Shown here: piece after piece, positions 1 to 8,749 of the stretch
How positions within the stretch are numbered: the first letter of the stretch is position 1
Layout of the letters: every line of letters begins with the position of its first letter
From: Thermoproteaceae archaeon
GTDB lineage: Archaea; Thermoproteota; Thermoprotei; Thermoproteales; Thermoproteaceae
Assembly (NCBI GenBank): GCA_015521775.1
Contig: WANN01000019.1
Coordinates: 1 to 64,000, forward strand
Direction: 5' to 3'
Length of the DNA: 64,000 nt
Notes under the pieces: generated by a model
Told to the model about the DNA's origin: nothing
The model's input: the letters and a program-made list of their open reading frames with translations, nothing else
Databases searched by the model: none
Position numbers and translations under genes: made by a program

Positions 1-431
1 ATTGTCCGATGTTCACTCCTTTCCCAGACGCGTTCAATAAGTTTATCTGTAAACTCCGCCAATGGCATTTTCAAAATATTCTCAAATTCTTGATATATTT
101 TCTCAAGCCCTGCCTCCGCTATCAGATTAAGGAAATAAGTATCGGTTACACCCAATTTAATGAGCATTTTCTTAGCATTCTCCGCATTACGCATATGTTC
201 CGTTGTTTTCATTTTGTAAAGTTCATACTTAACTGTATCGCCACTTTTCTTAGCATCTGCAGCAAGTTGTGCGTATCGATCAGCAGCAAACATATGTTTC
301 GTGAACTCTTTAGACCACTCACGTATACCCTGCCTAACCGTGTCCTGTAGTTCCTTGATGTTTTTATTCTTTTTCAAGATCCTATCCCATACTTTGTCCT
401 TCTGCTCCTTTTTACTCCCGAACAGGCCCAT
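1..431 (-). CDS. Unrecognised helical protein, cut by left window edge
   Basis: Read on the minus strand from an ATG at 431, 143 codons run without a stop off the left edge, so the C-terminus is missing. The protein begins MGLFGSKKEQKDKVWDR and is almost entirely predicted helix, rich in Lys, Glu and Gln, with no cysteine and no membrane segment. I do not recognise the family; the charged multi-helix layout loosely recalls ESCRT-III-like proteins but no motif proves it. A TATA-like stretch at 450-460 lies about 20 bases upstream, which fits a leaderless mRNA and appears to be shared with the divergent gene at 480. Codon use is much AT-richer than in genes after position 1500, which suggests a transferred segment. 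Confidence 0.7.
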   Translation of the reverse strand, partial: MGLFGSKKEQKDKVWDRILKKNKNIKELQDTVRQGIREWSKEFTKHMFAADRYAQLAADAKKSGDTVKYELYKMKTTEHMRNAENAKKMLIKLGVTDTYFLNLIAEAGLEKIYQEFENILKMPLAEFTDKLIERVWERSEHRT

Positions 432-446
432 GTTATGGGTGTGGCT

Positions 447-460
447 TTTATTTAAAAATA
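447..460. promoter_or_regulatory. Shared TATA region between divergent genes
   Basis: An A/T-only run of about 14 bases (core tttaaaaata) lies 20 bases before the ATG at 480 on the plus strand and, read backwards, about 19 bases before the ATG at 431 on the minus strand. Both distances match the leaderless spacing seen throughout the window, so one element probably serves both directions. Confidence 0.55.
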
Positions 461-479
461 TTGCTCATAATCATCCCCC

Positions 480-1031
480 ATGAATTTAAGATCTAAGCAT
501 TATAGGGAACAAGTATATGGGGATATGACATGTTATGAGAATAGAAGGGTTGCTAAGTTTGTTACTTGTTTAGGTAAACGTCCTTCAGACATCTATGAGT
601 GTCTAGCTGAATGTAGATCTTTCATAGAATCGGCATGGAACACTCTTAGTTGCGATTCGCCCTTTGCAGCATTTGCAGACCTATTCATATGTCCTCGATT
701 AGCTACATCGTTGGGCATGTATTGGTCCTCTAGGCATTGGCTGGGAAAGCTAATTGATCCCAAGTTTATTCAGCGGTGCCTTGATGTTAGGCTATCACAC
801 ATTCTTGACCTTATTGTGGCCGGACTTAAAAGGATGGCGTCCTGTTGGTCTGAAGGCGCGGTTATAGAGATCCTTTGTGGGTTAGACAACCTTAGTAAAT
901 TTGCATGTAGTGAGCCCTATATCTACATATTCCTCGGCAAAGACCTTCCATGTACCGCCGATTACGAAGTATTAAGGAGTGTAGCAAGAAGCGCAGCAGA
1001 AATATACTTAGGTATTGACGCTTGTAATTAA
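480..1031 (+). CDS. Cysteine-rich orphan protein in AT-rich island
   Basis: This is a 183-residue open frame starting at ATG 480, twenty bases after a TATA-like element, so the start is well placed. The protein has many cysteines (for example residues 18, 30, 41, 45, 58 and 71) in irregular spacing, mixed with helical stretches, and no clear signal peptide or membrane segment. No known family is recognised. The gene has the same AT-rich codon use as its divergent neighbour, and its last 24 bases overlap the 3' end of the convergent gene at 1008-1352. It is probably part of an integrated element; a role cannot be given. Confidence 0.65.
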   Translation: MNLRSKHYREQVYGDMTCYENRRVAKFVTCLGKRPSDIYECLAECRSFIESAWNTLSCDSPFAAFADLFICPRLATSLGMYWSSRHWLGKLIDPKFIQRCLDVRLSHILDLIVAGLKRMASCWSEGAVIEILCGLDNLSKFACSEPYIYIFLGKDLPCTADYEVLRSVARSAAEIYLGIDACN

Positions 1032-1352
1032 TTCACGCCAACGCTCGGCGCAGCGTTGCGCCACAAAGCTCCTAATATGGGGACAGAAAGCCTTGACGAT
1101 CCCCTCCAGCCTACTATCGCACAAGTCCGCTAATCTTAACCCTTTGGAACACTTGAATCGTGCCCCAAGTAACTGGCACAAACCCATATAAAGTATAATC
1201 CCCATAATTGTCATGGTAGTAATCAGAGCAAGAGTAGTCACCATCGATGTGAAGCCTCGCATCGTCTCCCAAGCAAGTACAACCATAGTAGCCAGTACCA
1301 GGGAGAACAACGCCTGAGGATGAACACTACAATTATTTTCTTCAACGTTCAT
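1008..1352 (-). CDS. Small two-helix membrane protein, unknown
   Basis: The 114-residue product has two hydrophobic stretches at about residues 14-30 and 36-58 with a short linker, then a soluble C-terminal half containing cysteines at about 65, 74, 86 and 97. It is likely a small inner-membrane protein with a cytoplasmic or external tail; the orientation is not clear. A TATA-like sequence at 1374-1386 lies roughly 24 bases before the ATG, which supports this start. The 3' end overlaps that of the convergent gene 480-1031 by 24 bases. It belongs to the AT-rich island and has no recognised relatives. Confidence 0.6.
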   Translation of the reverse strand: MNVEENNCSVHPQALFSLVLATMVVLAWETMRGFTSMVTTLALITTMTIMGIILYMGLCQLLGARFKCSKGLRLADLCDSRLEGIVKAFCPHIRSFVAQRCAERWRELITSVNT

Positions 1353-1422
1353 GTAGGTGATTGCACATTACACTGTTATAAATATTGCTACATGTTTTGA
1401 TATCTGTCTTATCAGAACGTTG

Positions 1423-1848
1423 ATGTGGCCCTCACATTGGCATGCCACCGCTCAGTATGACGTTAATAAGAATCCTACTACAGAGCAACATTGGACAGGC
1501 CACACGGCGAGGGTGGTCTCGCTTATGTTGAGGGAGGCGGGGGTTGAATGTGACGTGTGGGTCAACGTGACCCTGCCAGTGGACGGGTTCAGGGAGGTGG
1601 ACCTGTTCTGCCCGGACCCCCTAGTGGTGGGGGAGGTGACCGTGGCCTTGAGGACCGTCGAGGAGGCCGAGGGCGAGCTCGTCAAGTTGCAGGAGTCTGT
1701 GCGTGCGGCGGAGAGGTTCGTGGGTAGGCCAACGTACATGAAGGTACTCGCGGTGGAGTTCGCCCCTGGGCCCGTGGCCGAGTACCTGAGGGAGAAGGCC
1801 GACGAACTTGGGATACGCCTGATAATCGGCAGGGAGTACGAGGCTTGA
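1423..1848 (+). CDS. PD-(D/E)XK nuclease-like protein at island border
   Basis: From ATG 1423 the product is 141 residues. The core contains a helix (TARVVSLMLREAG), a strand pair, then VDLF followed by VGEVTVAL, which resembles the Asp-x(n)-Glu-x-Thr/Lys layout of the PD-(D/E)XK nuclease-like proteins common in Thermoproteales. After this comes an amphipathic helix with repeated Glu/Leu. The usual last Lys of the motif is replaced by Thr, so activity is uncertain. Base composition changes inside the gene: codons before about 1490 are AT-rich, later ones GC-rich, so the N-terminus may have been replaced when the left-hand island inserted. The start is the weakest part of this call. Confidence 0.5.
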   Translation: MWPSHWHATAQYDVNKNPTTEQHWTGHTARVVSLMLREAGVECDVWVNVTLPVDGFREVDLFCPDPLVVGEVTVALRTVEEAEGELVKLQESVRAAERFVGRPTYMKVLAVEFAPGPVAEYLREKADELGIRLIIGREYEA

Positions 1849-2035
1849 CTCCCGGGGGTCCCTAGAGGCCTGTCAGGGCGGGGAGCCTTTACGCGTCTGG
1901 CATCGGGAACGTCCATAGAGGGGTCGCCTATGTCTGCTTCCCGAACTACAGGCGGCAGCGCGTATGCGTCGTACGCGCGTTCAGTGTCCGCCGCGACGTG
2001 CCGGCACCCATAAAACCTTACTTCGGAATAGTGAC

Positions 2036-2782
2036 ATGCGCGTTGTTGTCACGAGCCCCCGGGCCATAAAGGCCTTCGAGGCGGCCCTGGGGAGGCTGGG
2101 CGCGGAGGTGCTGGGGGTGCCCCTGGTCTCCACGAGGCCCGTGCCCATGGACGTCGCGGGCTTCCTCGACGCCGCGAGGAAGTCCGACGTGGCTGTCTTT
2201 GTCTCGGGTATGGCAGCATACAGGCTGGCCGAGGAGGCCAGGGCCGCCGGCCTGGCCGTCGAGGTGGGGGAGGCGTTGAGGGGGCTGAAAATATATACTG
2301 TGGAGGGGGATAAGGGGGCTGTCATGGTGAGGAACGCCCTGGGGGTCGAGGCGGCACACGTCGACTCGTCCAGGGAATTGCCCCGGCTAGTGGACGGACC
2401 GTGCAGGGGGGCCGTGGTCGTGCACCACGGGGAGAGGGCCGTGGAGGTCGTCGAGACGCTCGTGGACCGCTGCGGCCACGTGTACGAGTTCTCGGCGTAT
2501 ATCGCGGAGAGGGCCCCCGACCACGTGGCCAGGCTGCTCGTGGACCCGGGCGGGGACATATACGTGTTCTTCAGCGCACTCGCGGTGAGGTACGCCTTTG
2601 AGGGTCCCATAGGGGAAGCGCTCAGGGAGAGGATGCGCAGCGCTGTGGCCGTGGCGGCCGGCCCGGCGGTGGCCGAGGCGTTGAGGGAGTGGGGCGTGGA
2701 GCCCATCGTGGCGCGGGACGGCAGGATTGGGCCTGTCATAGAGCTTGTGAGGGGCCTCCTCGAGGGACGGAACAGCTTATAA
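2036..2782 (+). CDS. hemD: Uroporphyrinogen-III synthase (HemD-like)
   Basis: The 248-residue product has the two-domain HemD layout: an N-terminal domain starting RVVVTSPRAIKAFEAAL, a linker, and a second domain with GAVVVHHGE and YVFFSALAVRYAF, ending with the typical PAVAEALREWGVEPIVA segment. HemD cyclises hydroxymethylbilane to uroporphyrinogen III for siroheme and heme. Family sequence conservation is low, so the call rests on the overall pattern. The start at 2036 was chosen over an upstream ATG because a TATA-like aaaacctta lies about 20 bases before it. The stop codon TAA lies within the promoter of the next gene. No other porphyrin genes are adjacent, but the radical SAM gene at 13502 could act in the same route. 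Confidence 0.72.
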   Translation: MRVVVTSPRAIKAFEAALGRLGAEVLGVPLVSTRPVPMDVAGFLDAARKSDVAVFVSGMAAYRLAEEARAAGLAVEVGEALRGLKIYTVEGDKGAVMVRNALGVEAAHVDSSRELPRLVDGPCRGAVVVHHGERAVEVVETLVDRCGHVYEFSAYIAERAPDHVARLLVDPGGDIYVFFSALAVRYAFEGPIGEALRERMRSAVAVAAGPAVAEALREWGVEPIVARDGRIGPVIELVRGLLEGRNSL

Positions 2783-2804
2783 GTGTCCGCCCGGTTTAGC
2801 CTTC

Positions 2805-4172
2805 ATGGACAGGCTGCAGGGCATATTGTCCAGGTACGCCGTATCCACCACATACGAGAAGCTCCCCGGCGAGGTAGTCAGGGAGGTCAAGAGGAGGATA
2901 ATCGACTCGGTGGGGGTGGCCCTCGCCGCCTTCACGGCAGAGCCCGTCAAGATCGCCCGGGGCCTCGCCGGGGAGTTCGGGGGGGCCCTGACGGCCAGGA
3001 TGATGGGGACGCGGGCCAGGTCCTCCGTAGACTGGGCCACCTTCGTCAACGGCCTCATGATAAGGTACCATGACTTCAACGACACTTATCTGGGCAGGGA
3101 GCCCCTCCACCCCAGCGACCTAATCGCAGCGGCCGTAGCGGTCGGAGACGCCGTGGGGGCCGACGGGAAGTCCCTCATAGCTGCCATAGCGGTCGGCTAC
3201 GAGGCCGGGGTCAACCTGTGCGACGCAGCCTCGCTCAGGGCCAGGGGCTGGGACCACGTGAACTACCTGGGCATAGGCTCGGTCCTCGCCGCAGCGAGGC
3301 TGCTGGGACTTGACGAGGGGCGTACGGGACACGCCCTCGCCATATACGCTGTGCCCCACGCCGCCATGAGGCAGACCCGAGTGGGGGAGCTGAGCCACTG
3401 GAAGGGGGCCGCCGCGGCCAACGCGTCGCGCAACGCGGTCTTCGCGGCCCTACTGGCTGCCCGGGGCTTCACTGGCCCCGACAAGCCCTTCGAGGGGGAA
3501 ATGGGCATGATTAGGCAGATGCTTGGGGGCGAGTTCGACTATGGGCCCCTAGAGAGGATGGAGAAGGGGGAGGCGCCGAGGAGGATACTGGACACCTACA
3601 TCAAGCCGCGCCCCGTGGAGTACCACGCCCAGACCGCGGTAGAGGCGGCCATAGGTCTGAGGGGCGAGCTGCCCAGCTTGGACGAGGTTGAGGAGATACG
3701 CGTGCTGACGCATAGGGCGGCCTACGAGATAATAGTGAAGGACCCCGAGAAGTGGGACCCCAAAACCAAGGAGACGGCGGACCACTCCCTGCCCTGGCTG
3801 GTCGCCGCCGCTCTCGTGCACGGCGACGTGTGGCTGGACAGCTACACGCCCGAGAGGGTAAGGGACCCCCGCGTCCTGGGGCTCCTCAGGCGCATGAGGG
3901 TCGAGGTGGACCCGGACATAGATAGGCTGTACCCGGAGGCCGCCGCCAACGAGGTCGCTATAAGGCTGAGGGACGGGCGGGTCCTCAGGAGGCGCGTGGA
4001 CTATGCCCGGGGCCACCCGAGGAACCCCATGACCGACGGGGAGGTGGAGGCCAAGTTCAGGAGGCTCACGGCCGGCCTGCTGACCGAGGAACAGCAGGAG
4101 GCGTTCCTGAAGGGCGTATGGGAACTGGAAAAAGTGGGCCTAGGAGAGGTCCTCGACGCTATAGTGGTCTAA
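2805..4172 (+). CDS. MmgE/PrpD family dehydratase
   Basis: This 455-residue protein matches the MmgE/PrpD family (2-methylcitrate dehydratase, cis-aconitate decarboxylase and relatives) along its full length: the N-terminal helical part has RIIDSVGVALAAF, then FVNGLMIRYHDFNDTY and HPSDLIAAAVAVG, both hallmark segments, and the C-terminal domain carries KPRPVEYHAQTAVEAA and the GHPRNPMTD motif. The exact substrate cannot be read from sequence; a 2-methylcitrate or related hydroxy-tricarboxylate is typical. A TATA-like gcttataag overlaps the stop of hemD, about 20 bases before the ATG. Its last bases overlap the 3' end of the convergent PEP synthase by 4. Confidence 0.85.
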   Translation: MDRLQGILSRYAVSTTYEKLPGEVVREVKRRIIDSVGVALAAFTAEPVKIARGLAGEFGGALTARMMGTRARSSVDWATFVNGLMIRYHDFNDTYLGREPLHPSDLIAAAVAVGDAVGADGKSLIAAIAVGYEAGVNLCDAASLRARGWDHVNYLGIGSVLAAARLLGLDEGRTGHALAIYAVPHAAMRQTRVGELSHWKGAAAANASRNAVFAALLAARGFTGPDKPFEGEMGMIRQMLGGEFDYGPLERMEKGEAPRRILDTYIKPRPVEYHAQTAVEAAIGLRGELPSLDEVEEIRVLTHRAAYEIIVKDPEKWDPKTKETADHSLPWLVAAALVHGDVWLDSYTPERVRDPRVLGLLRRMRVEVDPDIDRLYPEAAANEVAIRLRDGRVLRRRVDYARGHPRNPMTDGEVEAKFRRLTAGLLTEEQQEAFLKGVWELEKVGLGEVLDAIVV

Positions 4173-6586
4173 TAGGTAAGCGAGCCGAACACCCTGGACA
4201 GCTCCTCCCTGAACTCCTCCTCCTCGGTCCTCCGGTACAGGTAGTTGCGGACCTCCTCGAGCCGCTCCAACATTATCTTCCGCTCTATCGACGCCACGAA
4301 GAGGCGGGTCTGTATCACGGCGTCTGGGTTCACGCTGATGCTGTCTATGCCTGCCCTCACCAGGAACTCCGCTATCTCGGGGTACACGGACGGGGACTGG
4401 CCGCAGATGGACACCTTCTTGCCCCTACGGTGGGCCTGCTTAATGATGTTGTGCATGGCCCTGAGGACCGCGGGCTCCCTCTCGTCGAAGTACCTCGGGT
4501 CCTCCCTAACCAGGAGCTCGTTGTCCCTGTCGGCGCCCAGCACGAGCTGTGTCAGGTCGTTGGAGCCTATGGAGAAGCCGTCGACGTACTTTGCGAACTC
4601 CTCGACGAGCAGAGCTATGCTCGGCACCTCGGCCATGGCCCACAGCTTGAAGTCGCGTCCCCTGTATATTCCCTCCTCCTCCAGCAGGGCGTTTATGCGC
4701 TCCATTTCCCAGGGGGCCCTCACGAAGGGCACCATCACGTGGACGTTCTTCAGGCCGAGATCCTCACGAGCCTTCCTAATGGCCCTGAGCTCCAGCCTAA
4801 ACGCCCTCTCGTACCTAGGCGATATGTAGCGGGAAGCCCCCCTCCACCCGAGCATCGGGTTCCTCTCCTCCGGCTCGTACCTGTCGCCCCCCCTCAACTG
4901 CCTGTACTCGTTGGACTTGAAGTCGCTGAGCCTCACTATGACGGGGCGGGGCCATATGGCGCTGGCCACGTGGGCTATCCCCTCGGCCAGCCTATCGACG
5001 AACTTCTCGGGGGCCCCCACATCGACGAGGTGCAGGGGATGCTCCCCGACGTAGGAGGCTATGATGAACTCTATCCTCATGAGGCCGATCCCGTCGAAGG
5101 GCAGGTCCTTGTACTCGTCTATCTTGTCCGGTATCCCAAGGTTCATGTAGATCTTGGTGGCTGTGGGGACAGCCCTATACACGTGCAGTATGATTTCCCT
5201 CGGGGCGGCGGCCGGCGCCTCCTCCCTCCTCTCCGCTGCCTCTACCCGGCCCTCGTAGACCACCCCCCTGCCCCCGTCCACGGTGTATACCTCGCCGTCC
5301 TTCATGACCTGCGTGGCGTTACCTGTACCAACCACGGCGGGCACCCCGAGCTCCCTGCTGACAATGGCCGCGTGGCTAGTCATGCCGCCCTCGTCGGTCA
5401 CTATGGCGGCGGCCAGCTTCATGTAGGGTACCCAGTCGGGGTCCGTCATCCTGGTCACAAGTATGTCGCCCTTCTGCATCTTGGCCTTGGCCTCGTCCAC
5501 CGTTAGGCAGATCCTGGCACGGCCAGACGCGACGCCGGGACTGGCAGGCACGCCCCTCATCACCACGCTGCCCCGCACCTCCGCCCCCTGGGCGGCCCCA
5601 CCACGCCGGGACCACACCGTCTCGGGCCTCGCCTGCACAATGTAGATGTTGTGGGGGCGTGGAGCGTCCTCGTCCACGGCGAACTCTATGTCGAGCGGAT
5701 GCCCGTAGTGCCTTTCAAGGGCTATGCCGTGCTTGGCCAGGGCTACGACCTCGTCGTCGCTTAGGCTCGGCGCCGACGCCTTTTCCGGGGGGAGCTCCAC
5801 CTCCCTGGTGAGGCCCCCCTCGTCCCTAACCACGGCCATCCTCTTCACGTTGATCCCCCTCTCCAGTATCTTCATGTCGCTCTTCGACACCACGAAGCGG
5901 TCCGGGGTCACTATCCCCCTCACGATGCCCTCGCCCAGCCCCCACACGGACTCTACCACCACCACGTCCCTATGGCCTGTGACTGGGTGCAGGGTGAACA
6001 TGACGCCGCTTGACCTAGAGTTGACCATTTTCTGTACGACGACCGCCATGGAGGACTTCTCGTGGGGGATCCCCATTGAGTCCCGGTACATGATGGCCCG
6101 GCCCGTGAAGAGGCTGGACCACACCTTCTTCACGTACATGACCACGTTCTCGGCGCCCCTCACGTTGAGGTACGTGTCCTGCTGCCCCGCGAACGACGCC
6201 TCGGGTATGTCCTCGGCGGTGGCCGAGGACCTGACTGCCACTGCGGGGCTGGAGAGGCCGAGCTTACCGCCCAGCTCCATATACGCCTTCACGATCTCCT
6301 CCTCCACCTCGCGCGGCATGGGGGCCTCCTCGACTAGGGCCCTCACCTTCCTTGACGCCTCCTCGTACTCCTCCGGGGACCCCTGTCTTATAGTACTTTC
6401 AATTATTTCCCTTATCTTGCCATAGAGGCCGTTGGTCTCCATGTGCCGTTTGAAGGCCGTGGAGAGGACCACGAATCCGGGCGGCACCGGCACTATCCCC
6501 GCGATCTCGCCCAGGTTTGCGCCCTTTCCGCCGGCAAGCTCCACGTCGCCCTTGCCCAACTCGTCGAGCCAGCGCACGTAGGGCAT
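4169..6586 (-). CDS. ppsA: Phosphoenolpyruvate synthase
   Basis: The 805-residue enzyme makes PEP from pyruvate and ATP, giving AMP and phosphate, for gluconeogenesis. The N-terminal ATP-grasp part has GGKGANLGEI and VRSSATAEDIPEASFAGQQ; the central swivelling domain has the phosphohistidine motif GGMTSHAAIVSRELG; the C-terminal barrel has the PEP-site segments GIGLMRIEF, SIGSNDLTQL and VSICGQSPS with the catalytic Cys. All key residues are visible and the length is normal. The start at 6586 is preferred over an ATG at 6634 because the TATA-like ataaatatt near 6605-6616 would otherwise lie inside the gene. With pyruvate kinase at 23955 the window holds both directions of the PEP/pyruvate step. 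Confidence 0.95.
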   Translation of the reverse strand: MPYVRWLDELGKGDVELAGGKGANLGEIAGIVPVPPGFVVLSTAFKRHMETNGLYGKIREIIESTIRQGSPEEYEEASRKVRALVEEAPMPREVEEEIVKAYMELGGKLGLSSPAVAVRSSATAEDIPEASFAGQQDTYLNVRGAENVVMYVKKVWSSLFTGRAIMYRDSMGIPHEKSSMAVVVQKMVNSRSSGVMFTLHPVTGHRDVVVVESVWGLGEGIVRGIVTPDRFVVSKSDMKILERGINVKRMAVVRDEGGLTREVELPPEKASAPSLSDDEVVALAKHGIALERHYGHPLDIEFAVDEDAPRPHNIYIVQARPETVWSRRGGAAQGAEVRGSVVMRGVPASPGVASGRARICLTVDEAKAKMQKGDILVTRMTDPDWVPYMKLAAAIVTDEGGMTSHAAIVSRELGVPAVVGTGNATQVMKDGEVYTVDGGRGVVYEGRVEAAERREEAPAAAPREIILHVYRAVPTATKIYMNLGIPDKIDEYKDLPFDGIGLMRIEFIIASYVGEHPLHLVDVGAPEKFVDRLAEGIAHVASAIWPRPVIVRLSDFKSNEYRQLRGGDRYEPEERNPMLGWRGASRYISPRYERAFRLELRAIRKAREDLGLKNVHVMVPFVRAPWEMERINALLEEEGIYRGRDFKLWAMAEVPSIALLVEEFAKYVDGFSIGSNDLTQLVLGADRDNELLVREDPRYFDEREPAVLRAMHNIIKQAHRRGKKVSICGQSPSVYPEIAEFLVRAGIDSISVNPDAVIQTRLFVASIERKIMLERLEEVRNYLYRRTEEEEFREELSRVFGSLTY

Positions 6587-6667
6587 ATTGGGGAGGGTGT
6601 GCCGGGTAAAATATTTATCCCATATACATAACACTATATATTTATAGTATAAATATATAGTCGGTTG

Positions 6668-6961
6668 TTAGCCGCGCCGCGCGGCCGCCACCTCGCCGAG
6701 GAGGCGGGCTAGGTCCCCCAGCCCCATCCTTTCCAGGCGAAGAACCAGGAGGTACTTCACATCGCCGCCGTCTATGACGAGGACAGGCCTTTCCCCCATC
6801 CGCGCCAAGAACTCCTCAACGTTCATGCCCCTGTACTTGATGGGGAGGACCACCCTCCCCCCGACCGCCTTGGCCAGCGCAATGACGTTGCACATACACA
6901 CGACCTCGGCCACTACATCCCTCACGAAGCGGTCCGCGTCGGCCACCCGCACCACCTCCAT
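6668..6961 (-). CDS. Small conserved-type protein, unknown
   Basis: From ATG 6961 the product is 97 residues, soluble, alternating helix and strand, with two adjacent cysteines (VVCMCN) near residue 21 and the segment RPVLVIDGGDVKYLLVLRLERMG. The fold looks like a small alpha/beta domain; no family is recognised. The start was chosen because a TATA-like attttatta at 6981-6990 lies about 20 bases upstream, whereas the open frame continues 81 codons further. The gene is divergent from the alcohol-dehydrogenase-family gene at 7028, with only 66 bases between them. Confidence 0.6.
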   Translation of the reverse strand: MEVVRVADADRFVRDVVAEVVCMCNVIALAKAVGGRVVLPIKYRGMNVEEFLARMGERPVLVIDGGDVKYLLVLRLERMGLGDLARLLGEVAAARRG

Positions 6962-7027
6962 GCAGGTCTGACGTGGACCAGTAATAAAATGTGCGAAAAC
7001 GTTATTTTGACGCCACAAGTAGGTGCC

Positions 7028-8017
7028 ATGAGGGCGTACGTACTGCGCTCGCCCGGACAGCCCTACGAGAAGGCCGACGTGGACGTCCCTAGGCCCGGCC
7101 CAGGGAGGGCCCTCGTGAGGGTCAGGGCGGCGGCCGTATGTTACAGGGACTACCTGGCGTGGCAGGGCTGGCAAAGGGTGAGGGCGCCGATAGTGCCGGG
7201 CCACGAGTTCGCGGGGGACGTAGTGGAGGTTGGGGAGGGCGTGGAGGGCCTAGTCCCAGGCGACAGGGTGGCGGGCCTCGTGTACGAGTACTGCGGCGAG
7301 TGCGAGCAGTGTAGGGCAGGGAAGCCGTACCTCTGCAGGAGCCGTAGGGTGTTCGGGGAGGACCTCGACGGCGCGTTCGCCGAATACGTCTCCGTGGATG
7401 TAAAGTCCCTCGTAAGGCTGCCGCCCGGCGTAGGATACGAGGCGGCGTCCTTCGCGGCGTGCGTCGTGGCCACCGTGGTAAGGGGACTCGAGAAGGCAGG
7501 CGTGTCGCCGGGCTCCGCCGTGCTCGTGACGGGGGCCAGCGGGGGCATAGGGATACACGCGCTCCAGGTGGCGCGGGCCTACGGGGCCAGGGCCATTGCC
7601 GTGACCAGGCCGGGAAAGGAGCAGCACGTGTCCAGGTACGCCGACGTCACCGTCACGACGCCTGAGTTCTCCGAGGAAGTGAGGAAGATGGGTGGGGCCG
7701 ACATAGTGGTGGAGAGCGTGGGCAGGCCCACCATAGGCCAGTCCATACGGTCCCTCAAGTGGGGAGGGAGGCTGGTCCTCATAGGCAACGTGGACCCAGC
7801 TTCCACTGAAATGCAGCTGGGCCTCCTCATACTCCGCGAGATAGACTTGCTGCCGGCCATACACGCGGGGCCCCGGGACCTGGAGAAGGCGCTGCGCCTG
7901 GTGGCCGAGGGCAAGGTCCAGCCGGTATACACGACGCACAGCTTCGAGGAGGTGCCGGGCCTGGTGGAGGCTATGCCTAGGGGCGGCCACGTCGGGAGAC
8001 GCGTCGTTGTGCCCTAA
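7028..8017 (+). CDS. Zinc-type medium-chain dehydrogenase/reductase (possible acryloyl-CoA reductase)
   Basis: The 329-residue product is a full-length member of the medium-chain alcohol dehydrogenase family. The GroES-like half has AVCYRDYLAW, GHEFAGDVVEVGEGVEG and a structural zinc site CGECEQCRAGKPYLC; the Rossmann half has VLVTGASGGIGIHALQVARA for NAD(P) binding. The pattern MRAYVLRSPGQPYE with this zinc site resembles archaeal acryloyl-CoA reductases of the 3-hydroxypropionate route, but quinone reductase or alcohol dehydrogenase activity cannot be excluded. ATG 7028 is chosen rather than an earlier ATG at 6989 because the latter would add residues outside the family start. The last 4 bases overlap the convergent gene at 8014. 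Confidence 0.82.
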   Translation: MRAYVLRSPGQPYEKADVDVPRPGPGRALVRVRAAAVCYRDYLAWQGWQRVRAPIVPGHEFAGDVVEVGEGVEGLVPGDRVAGLVYEYCGECEQCRAGKPYLCRSRRVFGEDLDGAFAEYVSVDVKSLVRLPPGVGYEAASFAACVVATVVRGLEKAGVSPGSAVLVTGASGGIGIHALQVARAYGARAIAVTRPGKEQHVSRYADVTVTTPEFSEEVRKMGGADIVVESVGRPTIGQSIRSLKWGGRLVLIGNVDPASTEMQLGLLILREIDLLPAIHAGPRDLEKALRLVAEGKVQPVYTTHSFEEVPGLVEAMPRGGHVGRRVVVP

Positions 8018-8352
8018 ACCCCAACCCACTCGAGCACGTCCCTCGCGACGCCCCACGGCAGACCCCTCAACGTTTCCTCCCGCGCCGAGCCCGCGTACAC
8101 GGACACGACGTGTCGCCGGGCCTCCCACACCCCCTCCACTGGGCCGAACAGCCTCACGTGGGCCGAGCGCGGGGCCCTTTCCGGGGCGAGGAAGTGCACG
8201 AGGTAGCGGGGGCACCGCGCCATGGCGATGAGGAGGGGGGCACGTGGAGGCGCACCGCGCCATATCGCGCGGCCCTCCTCGTCGTACACAACTGCGTATG
8301 CCTCCCTCTCCCTGTTGGTGAACGTGAGGCGCGGTATCCTAGCCCTGCACAT
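8014..8352 (-). CDS. Small unknown protein coupled to MIP18-like gene
   Basis: The 112-residue product is Arg- and Ala-rich, without membrane segments, and begins MCRARIPRLTFTNRERE. Strand-rich stretches such as AYAVVYDEEGRAIWRG and YLVHFLAP suggest a compact beta-rich domain. No family is recognised. Its ATG lies 14 bases inside the end of the upstream gene 8339-8749, so the two are probably translated from one mRNA, and its function may relate to that gene. Its stop overlaps the 3' end of the convergent reductase gene. Confidence 0.6.
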   Translation of the reverse strand: MCRARIPRLTFTNREREAYAVVYDEEGRAIWRGAPPRAPLLIAMARCPRYLVHFLAPERAPRSAHVRLFGPVEGVWEARRHVVSVYAGSAREETLRGLPWGVARDVLEWVGV

Positions 8353-8749
8353 GGACCCTCACCCTGGAATCCATCGCCGTGCCCACGCGGCCCACCTGCT
8401 CAGCTACCCCGAAGCGCTTGGCCACCTCCGAAAGTATCTGGCGCACCCTGTCCCTCACGTGGGGCGCCATCCTCTCCGGGGTCCACGGCGGGTCGAGGGA
8501 CAGCCTCACGTCCACGTCGGCCACACAGGGAATGGAGCCGAGCTCCTGGTAGACCCTCCACATGTTGAGGGTGGGCACTGCGCACAGGGCGCATAGGGGT
8601 GCCACCACGCCGAGCGCGACAGTCAGTCTCCCACCCTCGAACCTCACGTCGTAGACCAGCCCAAGGTCCAGCAGGCTTACCCCCATGTCCTCGATGCCGC
8701 CCAACACGCCGTATGCCGCCCTTACCACGTCCTCCCCACTGCATTCCAT
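8339..8749 (-). CDS. MIP18/DUF59 family protein
   Basis: The 136-residue product has the MIP18 (DUF59) core: LGGIEDMGVSLLDLGLVYDV followed by a strand and the cysteine-containing segment APLCALCAVPT at about residues 50-60. Family members (SufT, PaaD, CIA2) take part in iron-sulfur cluster assembly or in metal-enzyme maturation. The C-terminal 50 residues are extra relative to minimal members. The TATA-like ttaataac at 8772-8780 precedes the ATG by about 23 bases. It forms a two-gene unit with 8014-8352. Confidence 0.7.
   Translation of the reverse strand: MECSGEDVVRAAYGVLGGIEDMGVSLLDLGLVYDVRFEGGRLTVALGVVAPLCALCAVPTLNMWRVYQELGSIPCVADVDVRLSLDPPWTPERMAPHVRDRVRQILSEVAKRFGVAEQVGRVGTAMDSRVRVHVQG

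Noticed and set aside
9-483. Plus-strand open frames near the left edge (113 and 60 codons).
   Set aside because: The opposite strand gives a continuous, well-behaved protein with a promoter; the plus-strand products are unnatural in composition.
4118-6631. Long plus-strand frames opposite PEP synthase.
   Set aside because: They are stop-free only because of GC-rich codon bias; products are rich in His, Pro, Gly and Arg and match nothing.
7150-8263. Long minus-strand frames opposite the reductase gene.
   Set aside because: Shadow of a strong coding gene with full family motifs.
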